64,000 nucleotides of DNA from Vigna angularis (Eukaryota; Streptophyta; Magnoliopsida; Fabales; Fabaceae). Shown here piece by piece: positions 9,226 to 20,041 of this stretch (positions are counted from its first letter, which is position 1; each line of letters begins with the position of its first letter). The notes below the pieces were generated by a model. That model ran no database searches, was not told the origin of the DNA, and was given only the letters and a program-made list of their open reading frames with translations. The stretch is from assembly GCF_016808095.1 (NCBI RefSeq), contig NC_068976.1, forward strand, positions 32,172,371 through 32,236,370. The letters are read 5' to 3'. Made by a program: the position numbers and the translations under genes.

Positions 9226-11862
9226 TTAAGTTTGATTCACGATGTTGATGTGCTTCTTCCTTTCATGGCACCAACATCTTCTCAGTAGCTTTCCCGTCAC
9301 CAACTTGACTCTTCTTGAATAGGGAGCCTCAATTTCAAGTACTCCATTTGCCTTTATTGCCTTGATAACCCATAACTTGTTCTTAATAATCATTGGTTTG
9401 CCAGGTTTGGGTTCATCACTTTCCACAACAAGGTGTTGGTGAACTAGTTTTTCTTCCTTATCTCCATCCTCTTCCTTCACTTTGGGAGAGAAACAACTGA
9501 GGCTCTTTTTGGTCAGCTTGGAAACTTGCCTTGGTAGACTAGTAACTGATAGAACTTCATCGGTTGCTTCAAGACTAGTCTGTTCCTCTTGACCTTGTTG
9601 CATATCTTTGAAGACATTGAAAGTTACCTCTCTATCTTGGTCTTTTAATCTTAGTATTCCCTCCTCCATATGAATGACAACCTTAGCTGTCTTCATGAAA
9701 GGTCTTCCTAAGATGAGTGGTATCTCTACATCTTCCTCCATCTCCATCACTACAAAGTCCACTGGGAATTGGAGCTTATCAATTTTTATCACCACGTCTT
9801 CTACCACACCATAAGGATATTTGATGGACCTATCTGCCAACTGAAGCATCGTTCTTGTTGGCTTGGCTTCAAGACCACCAATCTTTTTAAGCAAAGATAG
9901 GGGCATCAGATTGATGCTAGCCCCTAAATCAATAAGAGCCTTCCCTATATCATGGTTTCCAATGGTGCAAGGAATGGTGAAACTCCCCGGATCTTTGAAT
10001 TTTGGAGGGAGAGTCTTTTGCATGATGGCACTGCAATTTCCCTGCACTTCAATTGTTTCCTCATCTAAATACTTCTTTTTCTTGCTGAGGATTTGCTTCA
10101 TATACTTCGAATAGGCAGGAATTTATTGTAGTGCTTCGGTCAAGGGTATGGTGATCTCCAACTGGTTGAATATTTGCTTGAATCGAGCCAATTGTCTCTC
10201 CTTATCTCTATTTGAAGGGATTTTCGGATAAGGAAGATGTTTCACAATTTCCTTCTCTTTTTGTTTTTTCTCTTTTTCTGGACTTTTATTTTCTTCTCCT
10301 TTATTCACATACTCACTTTCATTTTTCTCTTTCTCTCCCTCACACTCATTTTTCTCTTTCTCATTTTCTTTTTTCTCCAAAACTTCCTCCTCCACAACTA
10401 GATTGTCTTCAATCCCTCTTCCCACAATTTTTCCACTCATGGTAGTAATTGAATTGCAATGCTCCTTGGGATTAGTTTGGGTGTTGGCTGAAAAATGACC
10501 TGTCTGTTGATCTGATAGTTGTTTAGCCAACTGTCCAACCTGTGTTTCAAGATTTCTGATTGAAGCTTCTGTATTTTTCTGATTGATCATAGAAGCTTGC
10601 ATGAATTTTTCTAGAGTATCCTCTAATTTGGTTGTTCTTTCATACACAGAAGGATTTTGTTGTTGATGCTGATAAGGAGGTTGTCTATTTGAAGGACCAA
10701 CATCTTGTTTCCATCCAAAATTCTGACTTTGATTGTTTCTCCATCCTTGTGAAAAGTTATTGTTGTTAGAGAAATTCCCTGATCTTCCTTGATTACTCAC
10801 ATATTGAACTTCTCCTTCTTGTGGGCTACTTTGATATGAACAATGACCATTGGGATGGTCACCTCCACAGAAGTTACATCTCATGGGTTGTTGACTAGGA
10901 GAAGATTGTACTGCTTTTAACTGCTCAGGTAAGTTAGCCATCTGTTTGGTTAATGCTTCCATCTGCTGAGTCAGAATTTTATTCTAAGCTAAAATTGCAT
11001 CTGTAGTGCTGAGATCAAGAATTCCTTTCCGCTGAACTGTTTGTCTGTTATGTTGGGCTTGATGGTCTGTAGATGCTAGTGCCTCAATGATTCTTGTTGC
11101 TTGTTCTGCATCTACAGACATCATTGTTCCTCCAGCCGCTGCATCTAATATCATTTTGGTGTCTAGCCTCAGACCATTGCAGAAAATGTTTAGTTGAGCA
11201 ATATCTTCAAAACCATGATTGGGGCATCTCCTCAACAAAGAATTAAATCGTTCCCAAGCTTCACAGAATGGTTCATCTTGTCCTTGCCTAAAAGTAGAAA
11301 TCTCAGTTTTTGCCTTAATGTAACGAGAAGGTGGAAAGAATCTGTTCAAGAATTTATCTTCTACATCACTCCACTTGTTCAGACTCTGGTTGGGATGTGA
11401 TTTAAGCCATTCCTTTGCTCTACCTGTCAAAGAAAAAGGAAACAAACGCATATATACATGGTCAAGATCTCCTTCTTCAAATCCCATAGTTCCTACTAGT
11501 TCATAGAATGTAGAGAGATGAATGTATGGATCTTCATTATCCATTCCAGTGAATTGATGAGAACTGATTAGGCTAAGGAAAGCTGGCTTCATCTCCAAAG
11601 TTTTGGTGGTGGGCGGTATTACTATGCTAGAAAAATATCTTGGCCCTTGTTGCATAGCATAGTCTCCAAGTGTTCTTCTAGGTGGATTTGGTCCTTCTTC
11701 CGCCATGTTTTCTGTTTCCTGATGTGTGATGGAAGTATTGGAAGATTTTTCCTTTGTTTTTCCTTGCTTCTTCTTGTTTTTGCCTCTACTTCTTCGAGCT
11801 GTTTTTTCTATCTCTGGGTCAAATGCTAATTGATCTTTAGAAACCTGACCTCTTAAGAACAT
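9226..11862 (-). pseudogene. Athila-like Gag-protease frame with two in-frame stops
   Basis: One continuous minus-strand frame of about 878 codons is broken only by a TAG at 10984-10986 and a TAA at 10123-10125. Order: a basic, lysine-rich N-terminus; a Retrotrans_gag-type capsid region (FPFSLTGRAKEWL, FLNRFFPPSRY, ERFNSLLRRCPNHG); a zinc knuckle CNFCGGDHPNGHC at about 10880-10840; a Q/N-rich then K/E-rich linker; and a retropepsin-like domain with ALIDLGASINLMP and ILGRPFM. DLGAS in place of DTGAS is normal for Athila proteases. The first stop lies where relatives have glutamine, so CAG to TAG is likely; the second is probably CAA to TAA. Read-through would be needed for a full polyprotein. 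The first segment alone (292 aa) could still give a capsid. Confidence 0.85.
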
Positions 11863-11985
11863 AAATCAAAACAGCTCAAGCAAGGATTAATACAAATGAG
11901 AAAATAAAATAAACTATCTAATTAAGAAAAAAAAAATATTCACAAAGCTGGATGAGATAACTTTTTAAAAATTCAAAAGAAACCG

Positions 11986-12003
11986 TCCCCGGCAACGGCG
12001 CCA
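11986..12003 (-). other. Primer-binding site, tRNA-Asp type
   Basis: TGGCGCCGTTGCCGGGGA lies on the minus strand eight bases inside the 5' LTR. This is the form used by many plant Athila-type Ty3/gypsy elements and matches the 3' end of plant tRNA-Asp. Confidence 0.85.
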
Positions 12004-12011
12004 AAAATACT

Positions 12012-13201
12012 TGTTAGACTTTTGGCAAGCGTACCAATAGTCAACTGTAATATAATGATTTTTAAGTAAGAGTGTCGAACCCACGAGGAACAGTTTCGAT
12101 TAAACAGATAAATTTTTATCTCAAACAGTATATATACAAGGATGTTCAATTTGATTCATGATTGATGTTGATAAATAAAACTACGTTGCGTGAAAGTAAC
12201 AAATAACTTAACGAAGATTAATATGAGAAGTTGGGATTGAATTCATCTATCTCACTCGTCTGCAATCTGGATGAATACAAACATATAACAACTGAAATTA
12301 CCAACATTGATGCAACACACAAAAGTCATTTATATCGATTCCTCGCATATAAAATTCATAAGATCAGTTCCTTGAATATTGATTCCTCACATATCCAACA
12401 AACTGTCCAGCATTATATTCAAGTGTTATAAGCAATTGATAAACTGAAATCTATCCCTAGCATCACAGAATATCAAGTATTCTTGCTCAGATCAGGGTTT
12501 TAGAAATACTTTCCAGTCAAGTCTAAAATCCACATTCATGAAACTATTGATCAGGTAGAATCAAGCATTAAGAGCAGAACAAAAATACCAATGTTGAATA
12601 AAAACAGAAATGCTATATATAAATATCACCAGATTACATCCGAGTTCGAATCGATTACATTCAATCCCAAGAGAAGAGATCAGCCACTCATAGTAGCCAT
12701 TAGCATTCTAAGAGATGAAGAAGAAGATCCTACAACTAAAGTGGAAGAAAAACTCTTTGGGTGCTTCTTTCTCCGTAGCTCTCCCTCTTGCTTTTTCTTT
12801 CTGCTTCGTAAATATATAAACTGCCCGAATTCTCGCTTAAGCTAAATTATTCTCGCTTAAGCGAGAAGAAACTTTTTGGAGAAGATAGTCATTCTCGCTT
12901 AAGCTAAAATATTCTCGCTTAAGCGAGAATGACTTTTAAAGTAATGGCTTCCTGGACAAGTCTAGCTTAAGCGAAATCATTCTAGCTTGGGCGAAATGTT
13001 GCAGGATTTGCTCTTCTCTCTTAGTTTACCTGAAATGTATACAAACTAGGGATCAAATGATTTCCTTTTACTCAACAACTCAGAAACATGTGATTACATT
13101 TCATCTTTCTTAGATTGGGGAAAATTGATACAAATGTACTCAATTCAAAACATAAGTTCTAAAATTCCATATGAAAATTAACTACCTTTTTGCACTTATC
13201 A
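12012..13201 (-). repeat. 5' LTR of the gag-pro element
   Basis: This is the 1190-bp partner of 5047-6236 and contains the same palindrome cluster at about 12833-12990. It would hold the promoter for the minus-strand transcript. Confidence 0.92.
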
Positions 13202-13206
13202 GCTAT

Positions 13207-13655
13207 GCGAATGAATTTGCATAGTGAGTCACCCTGGCGAGTTGCTCTCTGCCAAGGCATTCGCACAACGAATAGACGCGCTATGCGAATGATTTGAGAG
13301 GGTTGCTCTTTGTTTGACGATTTGCATGGCGAATTAGGACGCTATGCGACTAGTTGGGATCAAGGATTACTACTATTTTTATTTGAATAGAGAATAGATG
13401 CACTCTACGAGTGCTTAAGGAGTCTGAGCCACTGCCTTGGGACTCTCGCATAACGATTTGGGGCGCTATGCGAGTGAGAGAGGTCTGGAACATCTGAGAG
13501 TTTATTCGCACAACGAGTTTAGTCGTTGTACGAATGACTGTGAAGGGATGGTCTATGTTTGAGGATTCACATAGCGAGTTGGAGTCTCTATGCGAAAATC
13601 CTCTGGTTTCGCTCAACGATTGTGTGTGCTGTGCGACTAGTCCTAGTGTAGTTTA
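13207..13655. repeat. Cluster of CGCTATGCG-type palindromes in solo LTR A
   Basis: Around fifteen variants of CGCTATGCGA / TCGCATAGCG, CGCACAACGA and CGTTGTACGAA are scattered over about 450 bp of the solo LTR. The gag-pro element inserted inside the first of them, since its GCTAT duplication is the left half of CGCTATGCGA. Confidence 0.8.
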
Positions 13656-14531
13656 CTATTTTCTTCCTTTGTTCTTGATTGGTTGAATGATATTTAGTTC
13701 ATTAAATGTTGTGCATAATATGTATGAAATTATATGAATATGAGAGGTATGTTGGTGATTCAAAGGGAAGAAGAGTATGATTCAAGGTAGTGTAATTGAG
13801 TATCAAAGTAGGATCTCTTGGTGAGATACTTGTATTGTTTGGAATGAATATAGGGAGCTCAGTCTTAGGGGTTATCCTAACACTCTAATGATCTTTCATT
13901 CTCATTTAGAGAGGATTAATGCATGTGGTGAGAGTAGTAGGAGGTCCTAGTGTAAGCACTACTTGGAGGCCTATTGCGCAATAACGGACTAACCTTGTGT
14001 GTGGTAGGGTGAAACCCATTGGCAATGGCTTTGCAAAGCAGTAGAGGCCACCACAAGTGCATAACCCACCATAGCTCGGTATTCATTCTAAGTCCGAACG
14101 AGTCAAGTCTAGAGTATAACATGTTAGGATGTGTGATTCAGTCTACTTTACTTGAAATAAACATGTATGTTGTGTACTATTATAATGGTATGATTTTTGT
14201 ATATCTAGCTTACCCTTTCTGCTTGTGTTTGTGTTTATATGTGCTGTATTCTTTCTTTTGCAATGATCATCTAATGTATGTGAGCAGAAGGAGATGAGGT
14301 TTTCCTGGAGTAGGCATTGGACGGAACTGATGCTGTAGAGTAGCTAGTGATAGAATAGGACTGTACATAATTTTGATTGAACCGTCTTATATATATAAAG
14401 TGTTAAATTTTATGACCATTTTAAATGACTGTAAAGTGCATACTTTATATTATCCTTTAACTGTTTTATTTTATTATTTGTGTGACTTCTATCATATGGT
14501 TTATCGCTATATCTTGGGATATTACATAATC

Positions 14532-15235
14532 TCCTTGTAAATTGTATTACTAGAAATCAAAATTGTGATTTTCATTATTGAGAATTTACTAGTAGACCAA
14601 AAAATATAGTTTGTAGCGAGAGTATAATTCGTTTTACTTAAAAACATAATATATCAAACGTGATAATTCGATTATGACTTGACCATCTTATCTATTATAT
14701 AATTAACCTGGCACGTATGTATTCTCAAAATTTCAAAAAATGTTATTCAAAATAAAATGCCCAAAATATGGTGTATCCTAAACTTTGTTTTGTTACTTTG
14801 ACCATACAATTTGATTCTCACTGTATTAACAAAATCACCCAAAAGAATTCAAGTTCTTGAGTAGTAAAATATAAAATAAATACAATAGTCCCCAAACAAA
14901 TTCCTCAACCTTTAAATAATAAATATATTTTCTTAATTCCATATATTGAGAATATACTAAAATCATTTCGAATTGTTTAAGAAAATATCATTAACATTAT
15001 TACAAATGTTCATTTTAAAACATAATACTTTCATCACAATTTATCATAATGATAAAAGAAAGGAAAGGAGAATTATAAAATATTCTCAATCTCAATTTTT
15101 AATGACAAAAAAAAGTAACGAAATAAGGTAATAATAAAATTAAAATGGAGACCCCTTAATTCAAGAAAAATAGTTTGAAAATTAACTATTTAAGATATTT
15201 TATTTTAAAAAATATATTTTAACTTTATTATTATT
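14532..15235. other. AT-rich spacer
   Basis: No gene or clear repeat is seen. Because solo LTR A lies between 3903 and 14532, the first part may be displaced flank of the left-edge Copia LTR. Confidence 0.5.
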
Positions 15236-17520
15236 ATTTTAAAACCCTAGAAAATGGTATTTTAGAAGTGGTAGTAGTCTAAAACTAGTGAGACTCGATT
15301 ATTTTAATGTTAAATGATTTTATTATAAATAGTTTTGTTATAAATGAGTTTCATTATTTTAAAACGTACCATCTCTCTAGAAACCACTTTTCTAGAGTTC
15401 TCTACCTTTTTCTTTAAGAGTTCTAACTCCTGAGTCATCTCTTTGATGATCAGGGGTACCTAATTAACCACGACAACGACGTCTATGTTTCTACCCGATC
15501 AATTTCTTTAATAGAGCAAGTAAGTTTCGACTTCTTTTTCCCCTTCTGTTCCCAAATCTGTTTTAGGAGAATCTAGTACTGTTTCATGTGTAATCATGCC
15601 TCTCCTACACGTTCTTGGTTCATCTAGAGTTCTAAGGACTCTGTGCATTTGCAATTTGGTTCTTTGTAGGTTCGTTTAGGTATTCCTTATGGTTTCAAGT
15701 AATCTATAGAACATTCTTTGAGTTGGGGTTGTTTCTTGTAAGGTAATGGAAGCTAGTTTGCCTTTAAATTAGACTATAATATATGAAATTGTGACTGTTG
15801 GTATGTATGTTATTGTATATTATTGGTTATGTCTAAAATGATCTTGTTGGTGTTAATTGTGTTTGATTGAGAAGAATAAATGGTAGGATGTTGATTCCTT
15901 GTGTAAATTTTTTGTAAATTTAGAGTAACCTTATGAATGCGGTTGATATGATTGTGTTGGTGTTAATTTTGGTTGAAAGGTTAAGAATAAAGGTGTGAAT
16001 AGAATTGTAGGTCAATTTTGGTCTAAAATAGAGGTTACAAGGGGTAAATCGGTGAGATTGGGGTTGGTTGGAGTAATATGAATTTCTAAGGTTGGTTTGG
16101 TGTTGTTTAAGACTTGTTAAAATGGTGAATGTGTTAAAATATGGTTTAGAAATAATTAGTACTAAGTTGGTGTTATTTTGCTTAGTTTTAAGATTCATTT
16201 TAGGGGTTTGGATTAGTGATATTTTGAAGCAATGGTTCTGTGCCCGAATAAAAAGTTTGGGGTGTGTTAGTAAGTCATTCCTGACTTGTTAGAGTTCTTA
16301 AATTACTTAAAAATGAGCTAGAACTTGTAGAATTCAATTTTGGTCTCTAAAGTGAGGTTTTGATTAAGTTTGGATTTAAATCTTGTGATTAATCAATTTA
16401 AAACAAGTTTAAGTTGGTTTAGATATGTTTAGTTAGGTCAATTTTAGTTTAGAATACAATCTAGGGGTGTTACAAGTTGGGAGAGTTGCATAAAATAGGT
16501 AATGAGTGGTTGAGGAGTGCAAATTTTGCAGTTTTGGTGCTGCAGAATTATGCAATCTCGCTGAGTGAGTGTGTGTTCACTGAGCGAGAGTCGTCACTGA
16601 GCGAAAGGTGAATGAGTAGAGCCCATTGTTTCTATTTTCGCACAGCGAGTTTGGGACGCTGAGTGACCAGTCCAGAATTTATTTTTATTCTTTATATCTT
16701 TGTTTTCTGATAACCTTTTGATGTTTAGAACGATGTAAAAGTATCTATGGTATTATATGATCTTTAATATTATATGTCGGGGTTCAATGTGAAAGTATAT
16801 GGATATAAGTATGGTTTCAAAGTTATGAAAGTTAGTTCCAAGGTGGAATTTCTTGGTATGGTTCAAGTGTGTTAGAATGAATGCAAGTAGCTCAATTTTG
16901 GGAGTTTTCCTAACACTCTAATGGTCATACATTCTCATATAGAGAGGTTTGACGCATGTGGTGAGAGTAGTAAGAGGTCTTAGTCTAGGTGCTTCCAGTA
17001 TGACCTATGACACGATACAGACTAACCTTGTGATGTGTGGTAGGGTGAAACCCAATTGGCAAGGGCTTTGCAAAATCAGTAGTGACCACCACAAGTGCAT
17101 AACTCACCATAGCTCGACATTCATTCTAAGTCCAGACAGTCGGTTTAGGTCTTTGCATGTTAAGATGTTTGTATTAGATTAAATTACATACGATATAAAA
17201 TGCTTTCAAACTTATGATGTAATGTTTTGTATTTAGCTTACCCTTGCTTTTGTGTTTGTTTACATACGATACAAACAATGATCACCTTAATTGGTGTAAG
17301 CTTAGGACGAACATCTTTCAGGATATTCAACATTTGGTTGAGAGAGAAAAACAACAGGATAGATAATTTTTTATCCATCAAGATCTCTTATTCTAGTAGC
17401 CTTAAGTTCCTTGTAAGTTCTGTTACATTAATAATAATATTTATTATTATTATATTTCTTATTTATTTTTACTATGAAAATTATTTATTTATTTATTATT
17501 ATTAATGTAATATGTGAAAG
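15236..17520 (+). mobile_element. LTR B, diverged relative of solo LTR A
   Basis: This segment follows the same order of landmarks as LTR A: CCTAGAAAAT start, TATAAATAG (about 15325), CT-rich start region, GATCAGGGG block, a bracket near 16920-17130 matching 13880-14100 (TGGTGAGAGTAGTA, GGTAGGGTGAAACCCA, CACCACAAGTGCATAA), then AGCTTACCCT. Identity to LTR A is moderate, so it is a different subfamily or an older insertion. I could not fix exact ends or a target duplication. No coding region is associated with it, so it is another probable solo or truncated LTR. Confidence 0.7.
16555..16670. repeat. CGCTGAGCGA-type motif cluster in LTR B
   Basis: Five or six variants of CGCTGAGTGA, ACTGAGCGAGA, ACTGAGCGAAA and CGCACAGCGA lie at the position where LTR A has CGCTATGCGA copies. 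The place is conserved but the core differs. Confidence 0.7.
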
Positions 17521-18114
17521 ACAATTGTCATATCAAAATAAGTAAAATAATGTTCAACATAGATTATTTTATATTGCATTTTCATAAATACTTTTTCATA
17601 TTTCTTATTTTTGCGCAAAATTTTAACTTAAAGTCCTACCAATTTTCTTTCCATAAAAAATTCTTTTCACTCCTCTAACATTATACCACTCACTTTTATC
17701 CTTATACTTGTTTTTTCTCTCTATTTTCAACCCATCAAACACACTAATTAATATATTAAAAGTAATATGTCAAATTTATAAGATTCCTTTCTTATTACGC
17801 AAGGTCTTATTAGTGTGTTTTATTGTGATATGTTGTCATCATTCTTACTTTGATAATCATAAGTACACAAGAAAACAAAAGGAACTAAAAAAACTTGAGA
17901 TACTCATGTTTCACAACTTTTGTACAATGATGATACCTGATCGGTGTGTAATATAACAATAATAATATATCGTACATACATAAAAAAGAAAGAACGATAT
18001 ATCATTCATCACTTATTATTGTATAAATTCCAATTCACTTGACACCACTTCCTATTAAACCAAATTCACTAAAAAAAATTATTGGAAGAACGAACTCTGA
18101 ACATTGTTAAAAGT
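17521..18114. other. AT-rich 3' flank of the HIPP gene
   Basis: No gene is recognised. It holds the downstream flank of the minus-strand HIPP gene. The short reading frame at 17708-17956 resembles nothing known. Confidence 0.5.
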
Positions 18115-19919
18115 TCATGTAATGCAGCATGCATTAGGATTTTCATCACTGAAGAGTTGTGGAGGAGGTATTCGTTCAATGACATAGAGTGGAGGGTATT
18201 GGTAATAGTACATCATCCTCTTCAATCCTTCATCATCAATGTTATTAGCAGCCATTACCACATTCTCTTTTTTTTTGGCTTCTTCCATGCCTTCTTCACC
18301 ATTCTTTTGCTCCTTGTTCTCACCACCACCTTCACCACCCTCTTCTTTCTTTGCTTCCTCTGCTGGCTTCTCTTCTTCTTTCTTCTCTTCAGGTTTACTC
18401 TCTTCTGCACCAGCTTTCTCTCCTTCCTTACTCTCTTCTTTCTTCTCTGGTTCTGGTTCTGGCTGGGGAACTATCTTGGCTTGCTTTTTGGTGCGTCTGT
18501 ATACATAATCTACTAGCTTATTTGCATCCATGGTCCCTGTCACAAGAACCTTCCCTGTGGTAAACTCTGTCATTGCCGTTTGAACTCCTACATTAACCAA
18601 CAGGATATGATACGGTGTTGTTACTAACAGGAAAAAGATACAAACAAAGGAGTATATAACCAGAATATGTATATATGATCACACAAACACACTCACAAAT
18701 CACTGTTATACCAAAATGATTTCTGAGTAGTTAGAGGTATCAAATCCTTTACACTAACCTTCTACGCCTATTAATCTCATTTAACCAAACAATTTGTAAT
18801 GATCCTTTCTGTGTTGTCTTTCTTTTCTTGTATCTTTTTTAAGATGATCATGTCATCTACAAGGAAGGATCCAATATACCACTGCAGTATTTTGTCCTCT
18901 ACTTTTAGCTCAAAGCCAAAAGGATAAGGTTAAGTGGGCAATTTGATTTTGAAGGCATGATATGTACCACAAGATTTGGTCATTAAGGAAGCAAATTTCT
19001 CTCTTTTTTTTTTTTTCACCTTTCCTTTGCCAATTACAACCAACAATGAAGCCATCATATTGAAAATTTTAAATCAAGAGAAAAAGGGTACCTCTCATTT
19101 GTAGTATCTTCCTCTTGAGTTGATCAGCACAGGCCTCACAGTGCATGTTCACGTTTAGTTCCACAGTAACTGGTCCACTAACCTGGAACACCGACAATTC
19201 CCTTTGTTAATAGTTTTTTTTTTTTTCATATGCAACTAGCTTTCCTTTGTTTATTTTGGACTCAACCAGGAAAAGGAAAAATATTGTGATACCTGAGAAT
19301 TGACAACTTCTGGTATAGGTTCTCCTTCTGCTTCAGGCAATGGAGATATAACACTGGCTCTTCTCTTTGTTTTCTTGGTGATTATGTTGCAGATCGCTTG
19401 AGGCTCCACTATACCCTTTATGGTCACTTCATTTTTAGCCATATCAATTACCACTCCCTCAACTCCTGTGAGAAGATAAATACAAAAAGAAAATAATGAG
19501 TGAACACTTATGCATGACATTTCGTGGAAAAGAGGAAGAGTATGTAAAAGATTTCAACCTCTCATTTTCATAATATATCTCTCAATTTTCTTTGCACATC
19601 CCACACAATGCAAGTCCACAAACAGCACACATGGGGAAGGTGGTTTAGGCTCTTCCTTCTTCTCTTCTGCTGGCTTTTCTTCTGGTTTTTCTTCTGGTTT
19701 TTCTTCCTTCTTTTCCTCTGCTGGTTTTTCCTCTGGCCTGGCTTCAGCCACTGGTTGTTCCTTCACAATATAAAAAAAAAAGAAACCAACCTAATAAGTA
19801 CTAGAACTAATGTAGACCCAGTTATAACACTATCAACATAGAAGAAAAAAAGCAAAGTATCATTAGGAAATCATAATGCAACAGGAAGGTTAAATCACCT
19901 GTTTTGCTTCCTCACCCAT
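18115..19919 (-). CDS. HIPP9: Heavy-metal-associated isoprenylated plant protein, HIPP9-like (five exons)
   Basis: Coding exons on the minus strand are 19919-19899, 19760-19559, 19465-19293, 19182-19092 and 18587-18115. All introns are GT-AG and phases agree, giving 960 nt and 319 residues plus stop. Residues 20-48 are a K/E/P repeat. The first HMA domain has DLHCVGC (C59, C62). The second has MHCEAC (C147, C150), the classic metal-binding form. A long acidic, lysine-rich tail follows, and the protein ends CCIT, a CaaX-type farnesylation site. HIPPs bind metals such as Cd, Zn and Cu and act in metal homeostasis and stress or pathogen responses, at the plasma membrane or nucleus. The linker ISPLPEAEGEP and VELNVNMHCEAC recall Arabidopsis HIPP9; the exact paralogue is an inference. 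The first coding exon has only 21 nt. This is the only apparently intact host gene in the window. Confidence 0.92.
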
Positions 19920-20030
19920 ATTTCCTATGAATGGAGACTGAAATGTCAATTATTATTCTGATTTTGGAGAAAAGTTCTTGGACATGCAAAAGATGGAGAG
20001 GGTCTAACAAGTGTAGAGAAGTGAATGATG

Positions 20031-20040
20031 ATATATTATA
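20031..20040 (-). promoter_or_regulatory. Possible TATA box of the HIPP gene
   Basis: TATAATATAT on the minus strand lies about 110 bases upstream of the start codon, leaving a plausible 5' UTR of about 80-90 nt. No other element was identified in the promoter. Confidence 0.4.
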
Positions 20041-20041
20041 G

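Larger units (their letters stand above)
5047..13201 (-). mobile_element. Young gag-pro-only Athila-like LTR retrotransposon (TR-GAG type)
   Basis: Two 1190-bp LTRs (5047-6236 and 12012-13201) flank 5775 bp, with the exact target duplication GCTAT at 5042-5046 and 13202-13206. On the minus strand the order is 5' LTR, tRNA-Asp-type primer site, gag-pro reading frame (11862-9226), about 3 kb of non-coding sequence, a G-rich polypurine tract, then the 3' LTR. No reverse transcriptase, RNase H or integrase is present, so it would depend on a related complete element. I noted six substitutions between the LTRs (at 5085, 5578, 5837, 5952, 6127 and 6193), about 0.5%, so insertion was recent. Confidence 0.92.
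3909..14526 (+). mobile_element. Solo LTR A (Tekay-like Ty3/gypsy), interrupted
   Basis: The sequence starts TGTAAGAACC (3909) and ends GGGATATTACA (14526), flanked by the exact 5-bp direct repeat TAATC at 3904-3908 and 14527-14531. Without the element inserted at 5047-13206 it is about 2.46 kb. There is no internal coding region, so it is best read as a solo LTR left by recombination between two LTRs. A TATA-like TATAAATAG lies at 3996-4004. The TGTAA...TTACA ends and about 2.4-kb size suit Tekay/Del chromoviruses of legumes; that name is an inference. Confidence 0.8.

Noticed and set aside
9746..10101. Mutated protease active site (DLGAS rather than DTGAS)
   Set aside because: DLGASINLMP is the normal form in Athila-type Ty3/gypsy proteases.
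18082..18563. Plus-strand open frames of 144, 89 and 70 codons opposite the HIPP gene
   Set aside because: They are antisense shadows of the lysine/glutamate-rich last exon.
19510..19841. Serine/phenylalanine-rich plus-strand frames
   Set aside because: Antisense shadows of HIPP exon 2.
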